From Lysobacterales bacterium (lineage in GTDB: Bacteria; Pseudomonadota; Gammaproteobacteria; Xanthomonadales; SZUA-38), in the NCBI GenBank assembly GCA_030065125.1, contig JASJDM010000031.1:1-64000 (forward strand): DNA of 64,000 bases, written 5' to 3'. The notes under the pieces were generated by a model that had not been told where the DNA came from, made no database searches, and worked only from the letters and a program-made list of their open reading frames with translations. Position 1 is the stretch's first letter. Each line of letters begins with the position of its first letter. Shown here piece after piece: positions 8,601-17,187 of the stretch. The position numbers and the translations under genes were made by a program.

Positions 8601-11600
8601 CCAGGTGGTGGACGCTGAAATGCCCAGCGTTGGATCGCGGCTCAGCTATACCGTAACACCAGAGACAGACGGTCAGTCGCTGCTGTTCGATGTGATGACC
8701 CAGGCGTCAAACAACACCTGGACCCTGACCGATCCGGTCGGCACCCCGGTATTCGGACCGGTCAACGCGTCCAGTTTCAGCTCCCATGACCGCGGTCCCT
8801 TTGCGTTGGCCGACGGCAGCTATGAGCTCGTTTTTTCAAATTCCAGTGACGACGCGCCGTCGTGGCTGTTCCGCGTTGCTGACGCCAGCGCGACCATTGA
8901 AGTCCCCGAAGGTTGCGCCGCCTGCAGCGCGCTGGACGTCGTTTTTACTTTCGATACCTCGCCTTCCATGACTCCCGTCAACCAGACCATGTGCAACCTC
9001 GCCGGTGACCTGATCCAGGCGTTGGCCGACGACGGCATCCCGGTCTCGGCGAACTATTGGGGAATTACCCAGACCGGCAGCGCGAGCTGCCTGACCAGCA
9101 ACGTCCAGGAGGAGCTGGGCGCCACCGTTCCAGGGTCCCCGCCGCCGTGGATGACTGCCCTCGATCAGTGCACCGACGGCGGCAACGGCACGCTGGAGAA
9201 CTGGGCGCCTGCTGCCGCGGTGGTGGCGGACGGCTACCCCTGGGACAGCGACGCGGTACGACTGTTGATACCGGTTGCCGACGAAGGTTCTTACTGCGGC
9301 AACCCGGTCAACGACTTCGATATCGATAGTGTTTATTACGCCCGGGACGTTGCCATTCAAAATAGCGTGGTCATCTCGCCGTTGTTTCCCGACATCGCGT
9401 CCGATCCGGTTCGGGCCCTGGCGGGGCTGATCACCACCGGCACCGGCGGCGTGGCCACCATCGCCGATTTTGACCCGGCCCAGCTGCTGCCGGTGGCGCG
9501 CTCCATCGCCATCGCCGCCTGCGGCACCCAGCAGGACATTGCTTTGCCCCAGTTCACGGAGCTTTCGCCGCGGCCCGGAACGCTGCTGCCGTCGGGGGTT
9601 CCCCTGGTGATCAGCGGCCGGGTGATCCCGGTAAACCAGCTCCGACCCGTGCTGGAGATCGAGGTCAACGGCCAGCCTGCTTCCGTGCTGGACGACAGCG
9701 GCTCGTTCTTCGCCACCATCGAGCTCGTGCCCGGTCCCAACCAGGTGACCATCTCGGCAGTGGAGGCCTGCGGCCCCACCGTGCTCGAGCTGGAGCTGAC
9801 GGGTGCGGGTGACGAGTCCGATCCCTGGTCCGGCTTTGCCGAACTCACCAACGTGCTGCAGGGGCGCTTTTCAGGAACCACCTTCGATACGGGCTCTGAC
9901 CGCCTGCTGGTTGACGTGGTAGCGGACAATCCGGGGGCGGAACTGCGCGGCCCCATCATGATGGCCGTGGGCGTGGACCTGCATCCCGGCGTTGAGCTCC
10001 TCAATGCCGACGGCGAGACCCCAAACGGTGAGCCCTACGTGGTGCTGGTTCCCGAAGGTGGGGTGCTGCCCGCCGGCGGCCAGTCGCCGCTGCGCGAACT
10101 GGCCTTTTCCAACCCCGGCCGCGAGAGCATCGACTTCCAGCCGCGCTGGCTGGCGCCGGCCAACCAGCCGCCATACTTCGCGTCGATACCCACCACCCGT
10201 GCCACGGTGAGCCGCCCCTGGAGCTACACACCCATTGCAGAGGACGGCAATGGCGATGCGGTGACCTATTCGCTGCTGGTCGCGCCCAGCGGCATGTCGC
10301 TGGCCGGCAATGTTCTGTCCTGGACCCCGGCCACGGCGGGCACCTACGATGTGGTACTGCGCGCAGCTGACGGGCGCGGCGGTTCGAGCCGACAGAGCTT
10401 CTCGGTCAACGTGGTCGACCCAGGCTTTAATGCGCCGCCGGTGTTTACCAGCGTGCCGGTCACCCAGGCGCCCATTGGCGCTGACTATGAGTACCAGGCC
10501 GGGGCCACGGATCCCGACGGCGACAGCGTCGCCTTCGCACTGCTGAGTGCGCCTTCTGGTATGACCGTGGAATCCGGGACCGGACTGGTGAGCTGGGACA
10601 ATGCTGCTCCGGGCCAGCACAACGTGATCGTGGAAGCCGATGACGGCCAGGGCGGTCAGGCCACCCAGAACTTCACCCTGTTCGTCGGCGAACCGGCCAC
10701 AACGCCGCCTGCGCCGGCCTTCGTCAGCACGCCGGTGGCCTTCGCCGCCGTTGACACGCAATACCGGTACCGCTACCGCCTGAGCCCGGAACAGCAGCCG
10801 CCGCCAACGGTCACGCTGCCCCAGGGCCCTGCCGGGATGGTGCTGGATACCGTCGAACAAACCCTGACCTGGACGCCAACCGGGGCCGACCTGGGCCCCC
10901 ACGTGGTTGAGATTGTCGCCACCGATGGCGCCGGCCAGCAGGCCCTGCAGCGCTATACCCTGACTGTGCTCGACAACCTGCCCAACCAGGCGCCCTATTT
11001 CACCAGCACGCCGGACTCGACTGCTCTGGTCGGTTCCGCCTTCAGCTACCCCTCATCAGCCGTGGATCCGGAATTCGAGGACCTCACCTTCAGCCTGGTG
11101 CAGGCGCCGGCCGATATGGTGGTCGATGGCCAGACCGGCCTGGTGAGCTGGACGCCGCCGGGCGGTACGCCGGCCACGGTGACCGTGGTGCTGGCCGCCA
11201 CCGATCCCCAGGGCCTGGCGGCCGTGCAGGAGTTCGAGCTGTACGTGCGCGCCGACAACACGGCGCCCGTGGTCACCAGCACGCCGCCAGCGGCGGCCGT
11301 CATCGGCAGCACCTACACCCACCTGTTCATCGCCAGCGACCCCGACGGTGATCCGCTGACATTCAACCTGGTCCAGGGCCCGTCGGGCATGAACCTGGAC
11401 GCCGAGGCGGGTTGGCTGTCCTGGTCCACCGATGGATCGTCCCCCGGTGTGGTGAGTTTCGAAATCGCCGTGGACGACGGCTGGGGCGGACTCTTCCAGC
11501 AGTCCTACGACGTCACCCTGGTTGAAGACGCGACCCCGCCCGGCCTGGCCATCGTCATCGAGCGCCAGCCCGCCTGTGCCGGCGAGGTGGTGAATGTGTG

Positions 11601-14600
11601 CCTGCAGGCCAGCGACAACGTCGGACTGGCCAGCCGCGGCCTCCAGTTCGATGGCGTACCCCAGGCCCTGGTGGCCGACTGCGTGAGCTGGACCCCGGCC
11701 GATCCGGGCACCGTGGTGGCGCTGGCCACCGCCACCGACGTCAGCGGGCTGACCAGCAACGAGACGCGCAATCTCCAGGTGGCCGACTGCAACGACGAGC
11801 AGCGGCCGGTGGCGTTTCCCATCTCACCCCTGCCCGACGATCTGCTGACTGAGCTCACCCCTCTGGTGGCGACCATCGACGACAACACACCCCAGGCCCT
11901 GACCTGGACCGTGTCGCTGCGCTCCGACCAGGAGGGTGCCGCGCCCCAGGAAATCGCAAATGGCACCGGCCCGGTGAACGCGGCCGAGGTGGCCATGATT
12001 GACGCGACCCTGCTGCCCGAGGGTGCCTACATCATCAGCATCCTCGGCAGCGACGGCGTTCAGACCGGTGGCTCCGAGTATCGAATCAACGTGGGCAGCG
12101 GCTTCAAGCCGGGACGGCTGAAACTTGCGGTCAACGACGTGTTGCTGCCGCTGGCGGGTATTCCGCTGTCCATCGGGCGGACCTATGACAGCCTCGAAGC
12201 GGGCGTGTATGGCTCGTCGGAAAGCGACTTCGGTCCGGGCTGGGGCCTGCTGCTCGGCGGCAGCGTGACGGATTCGGCCCGCGAGTCCACCCAACCCAAT
12301 TCGCCGGTGGCGCCCCTGCTGGCTGAGCCGTACAGCCTGGCTACCCGGGTCGACGTCCTCAAGCCGAACGGCCAGCGCGTGGGCTTCACCTTCGCGCCAA
12401 CGCCGAAAGCCTTCCCGGCCGCGTTCCAGTTCGACGTGGCGTTTGAGCCCGACCCCGGCGTCACCGACAAGCTGCGCGCCGTGGATGGTCCAGATACCGT
12501 TTTCGCCCTGGGTGCCGGTTTTGCCGACTACATCATCCCCTACAACCCCTCGCGCTTCGAACTGGAGACGCTGGAGGGTGTGGTTTACGTGTTCACCGAG
12601 AGCGACGGGCTGGTCCAGATCCGTGATGCCCTGGGCGGCGTACTCGACGTCTCCGCTGACGGTATCGTGAGTTCCCGTGGTCCGACCATCGATTACCAGC
12701 GCGACGCCCAGGGCCGAATCACCGACATCCTGGTACCCCCGGCATCGCCGGGCGCTGAGCGCGGCCGCATCAGCTACGGCTACGATACCCAGGGCAACCT
12801 GGTCAGCGTCACTGACCTGGCCGGGGGGGTCAGCACCTATGAGTATGGCGACCCCGAATTCCCCCATCACCTCACCGCGTCCATCGACCAACGGGGCGTT
12901 GCAGCGTCGCGACAGGTGTTTGACGACGACGGCCGCCTGATTGCCCAGTGCCCGCCGGAGGGTGACCTGGCCACCCTGGACGGTTGCAACGAGGTCTCTT
13001 ACGACGTTGCCGGGCGCAGCGAAACGCTGTTCGACACCCGGGGGTTCCGCAGCGAGCTGTTCTACGACGAGGATGGCCTGCTGAGCATCCGGCAGGACTT
13101 CATTGACGCCAGCCAGTTCGTGGAGCAGCGCTGGATGTATGACGATGCGGGACGTGTGATTGAATACATCGATCGGGCGGGCCTGAGTACCCTCAGCACC
13201 TATGACGAGGCAGGCAACGAGCTGACCCGGACCCTGCCTGGCGGGCGCACGTTCACCTGGACCTACGGTGAATGCGGCGACAAGTGGCTCACTGCTACCG
13301 ATCCCCTGGGCAACACTCAGCAACAGGATTTCGACGAGGACTGCTTCCTGGTTTCCGAGACGGACGCTCTGGGCGGTGTCACCTCGTACGTCAATAATGT
13401 CGCTGGCCTGCCGACATCCCGCACCGACCCGGCCGGCCAGACCTGGGGTTTCACCTATAACTCCCTGGGCCAGGTCGAGACCAGGACCGACCCCAGTGGC
13501 GAGACGATTACTTCCAGCTACGATGGTCTAGGTCGCCTGCTCAGCCAGATCGACCGTAACGGCCAGGAGCGGCGCTTTACCTACGACGACGCCGGACAGC
13601 GCCTGTCCGAGTCCTGGACCGGCACCGGGCAGTCCCTGAACTGGACCTACAATGAGGCCGGACTGGTGACCCGCGAAGCTGGGCCTGATGGATCCCTGGA
13701 CATCGAATACTTCCCCACCGGGCGTATCCGCAACCTGACCCACGCCAACCCTGGCGCACCGGGCTGGCAGATGGACTATGTCCACGACGGTAACGGCAAT
13801 GTCTCCCAGGTCACCGACTCGGGTGGTGCCGTGACGCGCTACGAGTATGACGGCCTGGACCGGATGATCGCCGTAGAACAGACCGGCACCGGCGTTTTGG
13901 ACAAGCGCGTGGAGTTCGACTACAACGACGCCGGACTGCTGATCACCGTACGCCGCTTCGGTGACTTGGCGGGTACCGTACCGGGCCCGATCACGGACAT
14001 TGAGTACGCCTGCGAGAGTTGCGCCAGCGAGCCGACCCGCATCGAGCACCGGCGCTCTGGTGGCTCAACCATCCATGAACTGGTCTACACCCGTAATGCG
14101 GTGGGTCAGATCACCCGGCTGGTTGACGCTGAGGGCACCCACGACTTCATTTACGATGGCCGCGGGTGGCTGATCAACGTGACCCACCCCGCCATTCCAG
14201 GTCTGAACAGCGGGCCCATCAGCTACGACGGCATGGGCAACTGGCTGACGCTGCCGGGTCGGCCTGGACCGGCGTCCCTGTCCTACGCGGCGGGCCAGGG
14301 GGGGCATCGCCTGCTGTCTGACGGTGCGGCGACCTATGTCTACGACGACGAGGGGAACGTGGTCGAACGGACGGAAACGGCCAGCGGCGATTCGCTCAGT
14401 CTCAGCTACGACCCGGACGGACGCGTGGTGCAGGCGACCCTGCGGGATGACCAGGACGCAGTCATTTCCGACGCCAGCCTGGGCTACACGCCGTTTGGGG
14501 CGCGCACCCTGACGGAAGTTGATGGGCAGCGCCGCCACTTTGTCTACGATGGGGTCAACGTGGCCGCCGCCCTGGACGATACGGGACAGGTGCTGTGGCG

Positions 14601-15174
14601 GCGCCTGCACACCCGCGCCATCGACCGGCCTCTGGCGGTGGATGACGGCAGCACCGTCCAATGGCTGCTGAGCGACCACAACGGCAGCATCCGGGACGTG
14701 GTGGACACGGCCGGGCAGAGCCTTGCGCACTTTGCCTACACGGCATTCGGTGAGCAGGTGATCGGGCCGGATCCGTCGCTGGACGATGCGGTGCGCTATA
14801 CCGGACGGGAGTTCGACCTGCCCGGCGGTCTCGGATACTACCGGGCGCGCCTGTATGACCCCGCAATGGCACGCTTCGTTTCCGAGGATCCGGTGGAGCC
14901 CTGGCACTACCGCTACGCCGAGAACGATCCGCTGCGCTACAGCGACCCAACCGGTGAAACGGCGACGCTGGAGCTCATCGGCGTGCTCTGCACCTCGGCC
15001 GCCTCGATCAGCATCGCAAAGGGCTTTGGACAGGTTGTCCAGGAGGCGCTCAAGCAGGCCGCCGGCGGTCTGCAGGGCCAGCCCGGAAACGTTGATGCGA
15101 TCCTGGAAAAACTGAGTGACACCGGGAATCCGAAAAACCTGCTGCCATGCGGCTTTGGCGAGCTGCTGCCCTGA
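5623..15174 (+). CDS. Giant secreted RHS/YD-repeat protein with VWA and Ig-like domains
   Basis: A 3183-residue protein with a long N-region, a hydrophobic core and a likely signal cleavage after ASA (about residue 49). By eye the order is as follows. About ten 100-residue beta-rich repeats resembling pre-peptidase C-terminal domains lie at about 50-1090. A von Willebrand A-like domain has a MIDAS-type DTSPSM (Asp about 1111). An Ig/cohesin-like segment spans about 1300-1510. Five putative-Ig (He_PIG) repeats with SxPSGMxL and LSWTP motifs span about 1512-1968. A further Ig segment precedes the RHS/YD region from about 2160, ending in a core GGLGYYRARLYDP at about 3065 and the DPTGE junction near 3107. 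Only about 72 residues follow, with no recognised toxin. The start ATG has a poor ribosome site, so the first 20 residues are uncertain. Confidence 0.85.
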   Translation: MGNIPKSRFHDDSSDAGSHRKDTSVLRCPTFLAVTFLLLWVAPALQASAQTITLGETVSGSITAGQEQLYVLENLPVGQRIYIDRTAATNANQLNWLLEDRFGRVLAENLTALNDLGTVTLMGGDYTLTIRGESPTATGDFTFVAVDVVDSEGTLALDVTANGSIGVIGATQGFDLPLTGGGPVRLFFSGVSSNQLSYRLTDALGNLRQDWTTSGPAASPTWHLLDGANRIEVRGRNGFTGSFNLQVRREVEAAPAPLILGGSAGYDSTDVSETDVLSISLASATRVSLDYDYTHANNAGEWRLERSDGALIRDWTGTMNAAAEGLALAAGNYMLKIRSSGATPVSGTVSLLEVIDGNSVLAPDQLATATITVPGQVQRFQLAGVPAGVYLLDQLATDNNSRLNWQIEDALGRAVLRRTASVSDVEDISLLGGDYTLTVLGEGAATGSVDFILVTGTAVDTAVSLGDTIVESISQAGEVRRYTFTAPANRELSIDRLSSSNAGGLNLSLVDAAGRELVSRTTTLPTSTAVSLAGGDYLLTVRGEGGATGDYTLELVNVGPTGFTPSGTALALDTPATATIDTSAAQRWQITLAATTEVYFQLVDGLSNLTWSVFDPSGEPVFEGRRARFPGTDDRGPFVLAAGVYTVELELGSGSPADYEFQAVTVSEPETAIAADTTINGAIAGPGSRQAYLFTVAADTDYYLEILAGASALRWSFEDSAGQPVFPDSPARFANDSQGPFPLAAGDYRLLFDPSGGGTPTFDFIVHAVVDTSEPLVLDAVPVTVSAAMDMPGQQREYVLTVEPGAEQIFVEVVSGNLNLDLTLIDPAGRLLLDNVRLGIAGTDDQGPLVTPPGTYLLQVTTGNPTTSAFEFILHPVSAPTDMATALDQTETLSGVGAGSQARYLLNLADPSTRVFFDSDVTGNARATLTHLQTGWSPFADASLSNPVTADRGPYSLPPGDYALAVNALPNSGSPSWQLRSVVDANAGALTIDQVVDAEMPSVGSRLSYTVTPETDGQSLLFDVMTQASNNTWTLTDPVGTPVFGPVNASSFSSHDRGPFALADGSYELVFSNSSDDAPSWLFRVADASATIEVPEGCAACSALDVVFTFDTSPSMTPVNQTMCNLAGDLIQALADDGIPVSANYWGITQTGSASCLTSNVQEELGATVPGSPPPWMTALDQCTDGGNGTLENWAPAAAVVADGYPWDSDAVRLLIPVADEGSYCGNPVNDFDIDSVYYARDVAIQNSVVISPLFPDIASDPVRALAGLITTGTGGVATIADFDPAQLLPVARSIAIAACGTQQDIALPQFTELSPRPGTLLPSGVPLVISGRVIPVNQLRPVLEIEVNGQPASVLDDSGSFFATIELVPGPNQVTISAVEACGPTVLELELTGAGDESDPWSGFAELTNVLQGRFSGTTFDTGSDRLLVDVVADNPGAELRGPIMMAVGVDLHPGVELLNADGETPNGEPYVVLVPEGGVLPAGGQSPLRELAFSNPGRESIDFQPRWLAPANQPPYFASIPTTRATVSRPWSYTPIAEDGNGDAVTYSLLVAPSGMSLAGNVLSWTPATAGTYDVVLRAADGRGGSSRQSFSVNVVDPGFNAPPVFTSVPVTQAPIGADYEYQAGATDPDGDSVAFALLSAPSGMTVESGTGLVSWDNAAPGQHNVIVEADDGQGGQATQNFTLFVGEPATTPPAPAFVSTPVAFAAVDTQYRYRYRLSPEQQPPPTVTLPQGPAGMVLDTVEQTLTWTPTGADLGPHVVEIVATDGAGQQALQRYTLTVLDNLPNQAPYFTSTPDSTALVGSAFSYPSSAVDPEFEDLTFSLVQAPADMVVDGQTGLVSWTPPGGTPATVTVVLAATDPQGLAAVQEFELYVRADNTAPVVTSTPPAAAVIGSTYTHLFIASDPDGDPLTFNLVQGPSGMNLDAEAGWLSWSTDGSSPGVVSFEIAVDDGWGGLFQQSYDVTLVEDATPPGLAIVIERQPACAGEVVNVCLQASDNVGLASRGLQFDGVPQALVADCVSWTPADPGTVVALATATDVSGLTSNETRNLQVADCNDEQRPVAFPISPLPDDLLTELTPLVATIDDNTPQALTWTVSLRSDQEGAAPQEIANGTGPVNAAEVAMIDATLLPEGAYIISILGSDGVQTGGSEYRINVGSGFKPGRLKLAVNDVLLPLAGIPLSIGRTYDSLEAGVYGSSESDFGPGWGLLLGGSVTDSARESTQPNSPVAPLLAEPYSLATRVDVLKPNGQRVGFTFAPTPKAFPAAFQFDVAFEPDPGVTDKLRAVDGPDTVFALGAGFADYIIPYNPSRFELETLEGVVYVFTESDGLVQIRDALGGVLDVSADGIVSSRGPTIDYQRDAQGRITDILVPPASPGAERGRISYGYDTQGNLVSVTDLAGGVSTYEYGDPEFPHHLTASIDQRGVAASRQVFDDDGRLIAQCPPEGDLATLDGCNEVSYDVAGRSETLFDTRGFRSELFYDEDGLLSIRQDFIDASQFVEQRWMYDDAGRVIEYIDRAGLSTLSTYDEAGNELTRTLPGGRTFTWTYGECGDKWLTATDPLGNTQQQDFDEDCFLVSETDALGGVTSYVNNVAGLPTSRTDPAGQTWGFTYNSLGQVETRTDPSGETITSSYDGLGRLLSQIDRNGQERRFTYDDAGQRLSESWTGTGQSLNWTYNEAGLVTREAGPDGSLDIEYFPTGRIRNLTHANPGAPGWQMDYVHDGNGNVSQVTDSGGAVTRYEYDGLDRMIAVEQTGTGVLDKRVEFDYNDAGLLITVRRFGDLAGTVPGPITDIEYACESCASEPTRIEHRRSGGSTIHELVYTRNAVGQITRLVDAEGTHDFIYDGRGWLINVTHPAIPGLNSGPISYDGMGNWLTLPGRPGPASLSYAAGQGGHRLLSDGAATYVYDDEGNVVERTETASGDSLSLSYDPDGRVVQATLRDDQDAVISDASLGYTPFGARTLTEVDGQRRHFVYDGVNVAAALDDTGQVLWRRLHTRAIDRPLAVDDGSTVQWLLSDHNGSIRDVVDTAGQSLAHFAYTAFGEQVIGPDPSLDDAVRYTGREFDLPGGLGYYRARLYDPAMARFVSEDPVEPWHYRYAENDPLRYSDPTGETATLELIGVLCTSAASISIAKGFGQVVQEALKQAAGGLQGQPGNVDAILEKLSDTGNPKNLLPCGFGELLP

Positions 15175-15193
15175 CGTGAGAGGAGCAAGAACA

Positions 15194-16588
15194 GTGAATC
15201 ATCACATCAGAACAAGCACGGTCAGGGGTTCAGCAACAGTGGCCATGCTGCTGTCTGCGCTAATCATCGGACCGCAGGCCTTCGCCGGCGACACCGAGAT
15301 CGTGGACGTGCCCCTGCCCAACGGTGACTTCAGCAACGGGCTCACGGATTGGACCGTTGAGTCATCGCCAGCCGGGGCGTCGCCTCCGGGTGCCGTGAAC
15401 ATCGTCGGCGGCGCAGCCCAGATCTCCAAGGGTGCCGCCTTCAGCACTTCTCTCGGGCAAAGCTTTGCGGCGCCGGACGGATTGCTGGCCCTGCGCCTGC
15501 GCATCGTTGACATGCCGCAATTCGGATCCAGCGGCGCTTTCATCCCCGAAGCCTTCGACGTCAACCTCACGGGTACCAACGGCTTCAGCCGCGTCGCCAC
15601 ATTCAGTCCGGTGGCCAGTGCCGCGGCCAACGCCGCGGCGGTGCCAACGGGATTCAACCTCGGCCAGGACGTGACCCTGGTGGGCGACGTGCTGCGTCTC
15701 CCGGTGGCCGACGCCGCCGTGGGTGAGATATTGGACCTTTCGGTCACGCTGGTCGGCGCCTCGGGCGACACGGTGGCCACGGTGACCATCGATGACGTGG
15801 TGCTGGAGGTGGAACAGCTGATCATTCCCATCGACGAAAACCTCGGGGACTGCGTGATCTTCAGAGACAGCTTCGACATCCGCACCGAGGTCGGCGTACG
15901 CCGGTTCGCCAACTGCGCCCTTGGGCAGGTCGGTGATACCGGTATTACGGCCTGCGCCGGCGGTGACGGGACTTGCCCGGCATCCGGCCTTCCCGGCCAG
16001 GACGCAGACCTTGGCAGGGACGCACTGGCCCGCGACGGCGTCTTGCTCAAGCTGGGTGACGGCCCGGCGGGCTTCGACTACACCAAGCTCGATGAAAACG
16101 GCGATGACCTGCCGGATGACGCCCAGAGCTGGACCTGTGTGCGCGACAATTTCACTGGCCTGGTCTGGGAGGTCAAGGTGGACAACCCGACTGACGTCAG
16201 CCACCACGAACATACCTTCACCTGGTACGAGCCTGACATGTCCAGGGACGGCGGCCAGCCCGGCGTTATCGATGGCGGCAGCTGCAGCGCCGGCTCTTGC
16301 GATACGGCTGGACTGGTTTTTGCGCTCAACGATGCCGTCTTCTGCGGCGCCCGAAGCTGGCGTACGCCGACCCGTGAGGAACTGCTTGGACTGGTCCACG
16401 CCGGACGCAGTAACCCGGCACTGCCAACCGAAGTGTTCCCGCTGGGGCAGGGCAGCTACTGGAGCGGGACGCCGTCAAGCGGAGACGCTGCAGCCGCATG
16501 GCGGATCGAATTCGTTGACGGCCGCCTCGAGCTCAGCCCCAAGGCGACACCACTGAAAGTACGCCTGGTACGGGAGGCCGGCCGATGA
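15194..16588 (+). CDS. Secreted DUF1566 (Lcl C-terminal) protein
   Basis: A 464-residue exported protein. Its signal peptide ends near PQAFA. A lectin-like or carbohydrate-binding-like beta domain follows (about 35-215, beginning NGDFSNGLTDW), then a short IFRDSFD linker and a C-terminal DUF1566 domain (about 250-464) with GRDALARDG, FTGLVWEVK, WRTPTREELL and YWSGT motifs. DUF1566 domains are common in secreted proteins and their function is unsettled. I chose GTG at 15194 because aggag stands just upstream and the signal peptide begins there; an upstream in-frame extension overlaps the giant RHS gene. It starts 20 bases after that gene, so co-transcription and a joint extracellular role are likely (inference). 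Confidence 0.8.
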   Translation: MNHHIRTSTVRGSATVAMLLSALIIGPQAFAGDTEIVDVPLPNGDFSNGLTDWTVESSPAGASPPGAVNIVGGAAQISKGAAFSTSLGQSFAAPDGLLALRLRIVDMPQFGSSGAFIPEAFDVNLTGTNGFSRVATFSPVASAAANAAAVPTGFNLGQDVTLVGDVLRLPVADAAVGEILDLSVTLVGASGDTVATVTIDDVVLEVEQLIIPIDENLGDCVIFRDSFDIRTEVGVRRFANCALGQVGDTGITACAGGDGTCPASGLPGQDADLGRDALARDGVLLKLGDGPAGFDYTKLDENGDDLPDDAQSWTCVRDNFTGLVWEVKVDNPTDVSHHEHTFTWYEPDMSRDGGQPGVIDGGSCSAGSCDTAGLVFALNDAVFCGARSWRTPTREELLGLVHAGRSNPALPTEVFPLGQGSYWSGTPSSGDAAAAWRIEFVDGRLELSPKATPLKVRLVREAGR

Positions 16589-17136
16589 ATACTGCATACG
16601 CAAAAATTCTCACGGCGGGATCGCTGGTGATTTCCGCCCTGTTGCCGGGCGTGACACAAGCCCAGTGCGCGAGCGGCGGTGGCAACCCATCGGTCCCGCT
16701 CAGCACGCCGTCCGGGGACTTCGTCGCGACCAGCGACGGGACGGTGCTGCACAAGCCCAGCGGCCTGGTCTGGCAGCGCTGCGTTCTGGGCGAAACCTGG
16801 AACGGAAGCAGCTGTGACGGTTCGCCCCAGCAGCTTTCATGGGCCGAGGCGCTGCAGGCGGCGGACGGGCACGTCCAGGATGGAGAGGAGGATTGGCGCT
16901 TGCCAAACCGCATCGAGCTTGGCGCTATCGTCGAGGATCGCTGTGAGCTGCCGGCCATCAACGACACGATATTCCCCGGTGCGCCGGGGGGCAGTCACTG
17001 GAGTTCCTCGCCCTTCGCCAGCGGTACCGACGAGGCCTGGATCGTGGATTTCGACAGCGGCGGCGTGGTGCCCGCCACAACTGAGACCCTGTTGCCGGTA
17101 CGTCTCGTGCGCGGCGGGCGATCCATCACGCCCTGA
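16585..17136 (+). CDS. Small secreted DUF1566 protein
   Basis: A 183-residue protein with a signal peptide ending near VTQA. The rest is essentially one DUF1566/Lcl C-terminal domain: SGLVWQRCVLGETW, LSWAEALQAADG, WRLPNRIELGAIV, HWSSSPFA and a terminal PVRLVRGG. Its ATG overlaps the stop of the previous DUF1566 gene by four bases (ATGA), so the two are translationally coupled and probably act with the giant RHS protein. It carries four cysteines that could form disulfides outside the cytoplasm. The biochemical function is unknown. Confidence 0.8.
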   Translation: MNTAYAKILTAGSLVISALLPGVTQAQCASGGGNPSVPLSTPSGDFVATSDGTVLHKPSGLVWQRCVLGETWNGSSCDGSPQQLSWAEALQAADGHVQDGEEDWRLPNRIELGAIVEDRCELPAINDTIFPGAPGGSHWSSSPFASGTDEAWIVDFDSGGVVPATTETLLPVRLVRGGRSITP

Positions 17137-17187
17137 TCCGATGTTCTGAAGCCCGGCTGCCAGTACGGCACCTCAAACGCTATAGCG

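Noticed and set aside
11824..13323. A 499-codon minus-strand frame inside the giant RHS gene
   Set aside because: It lies antisense to the well-supported RHS/YD repeats, and its product shows no family features; long antisense frames are expected in G+C-rich DNA.
14959..15174. C-terminal toxin domain of the RHS protein
   Set aside because: The 72-residue tail has no recognised toxin motif and no immunity-like gene follows; the next genes encode exported DUF1566 proteins.
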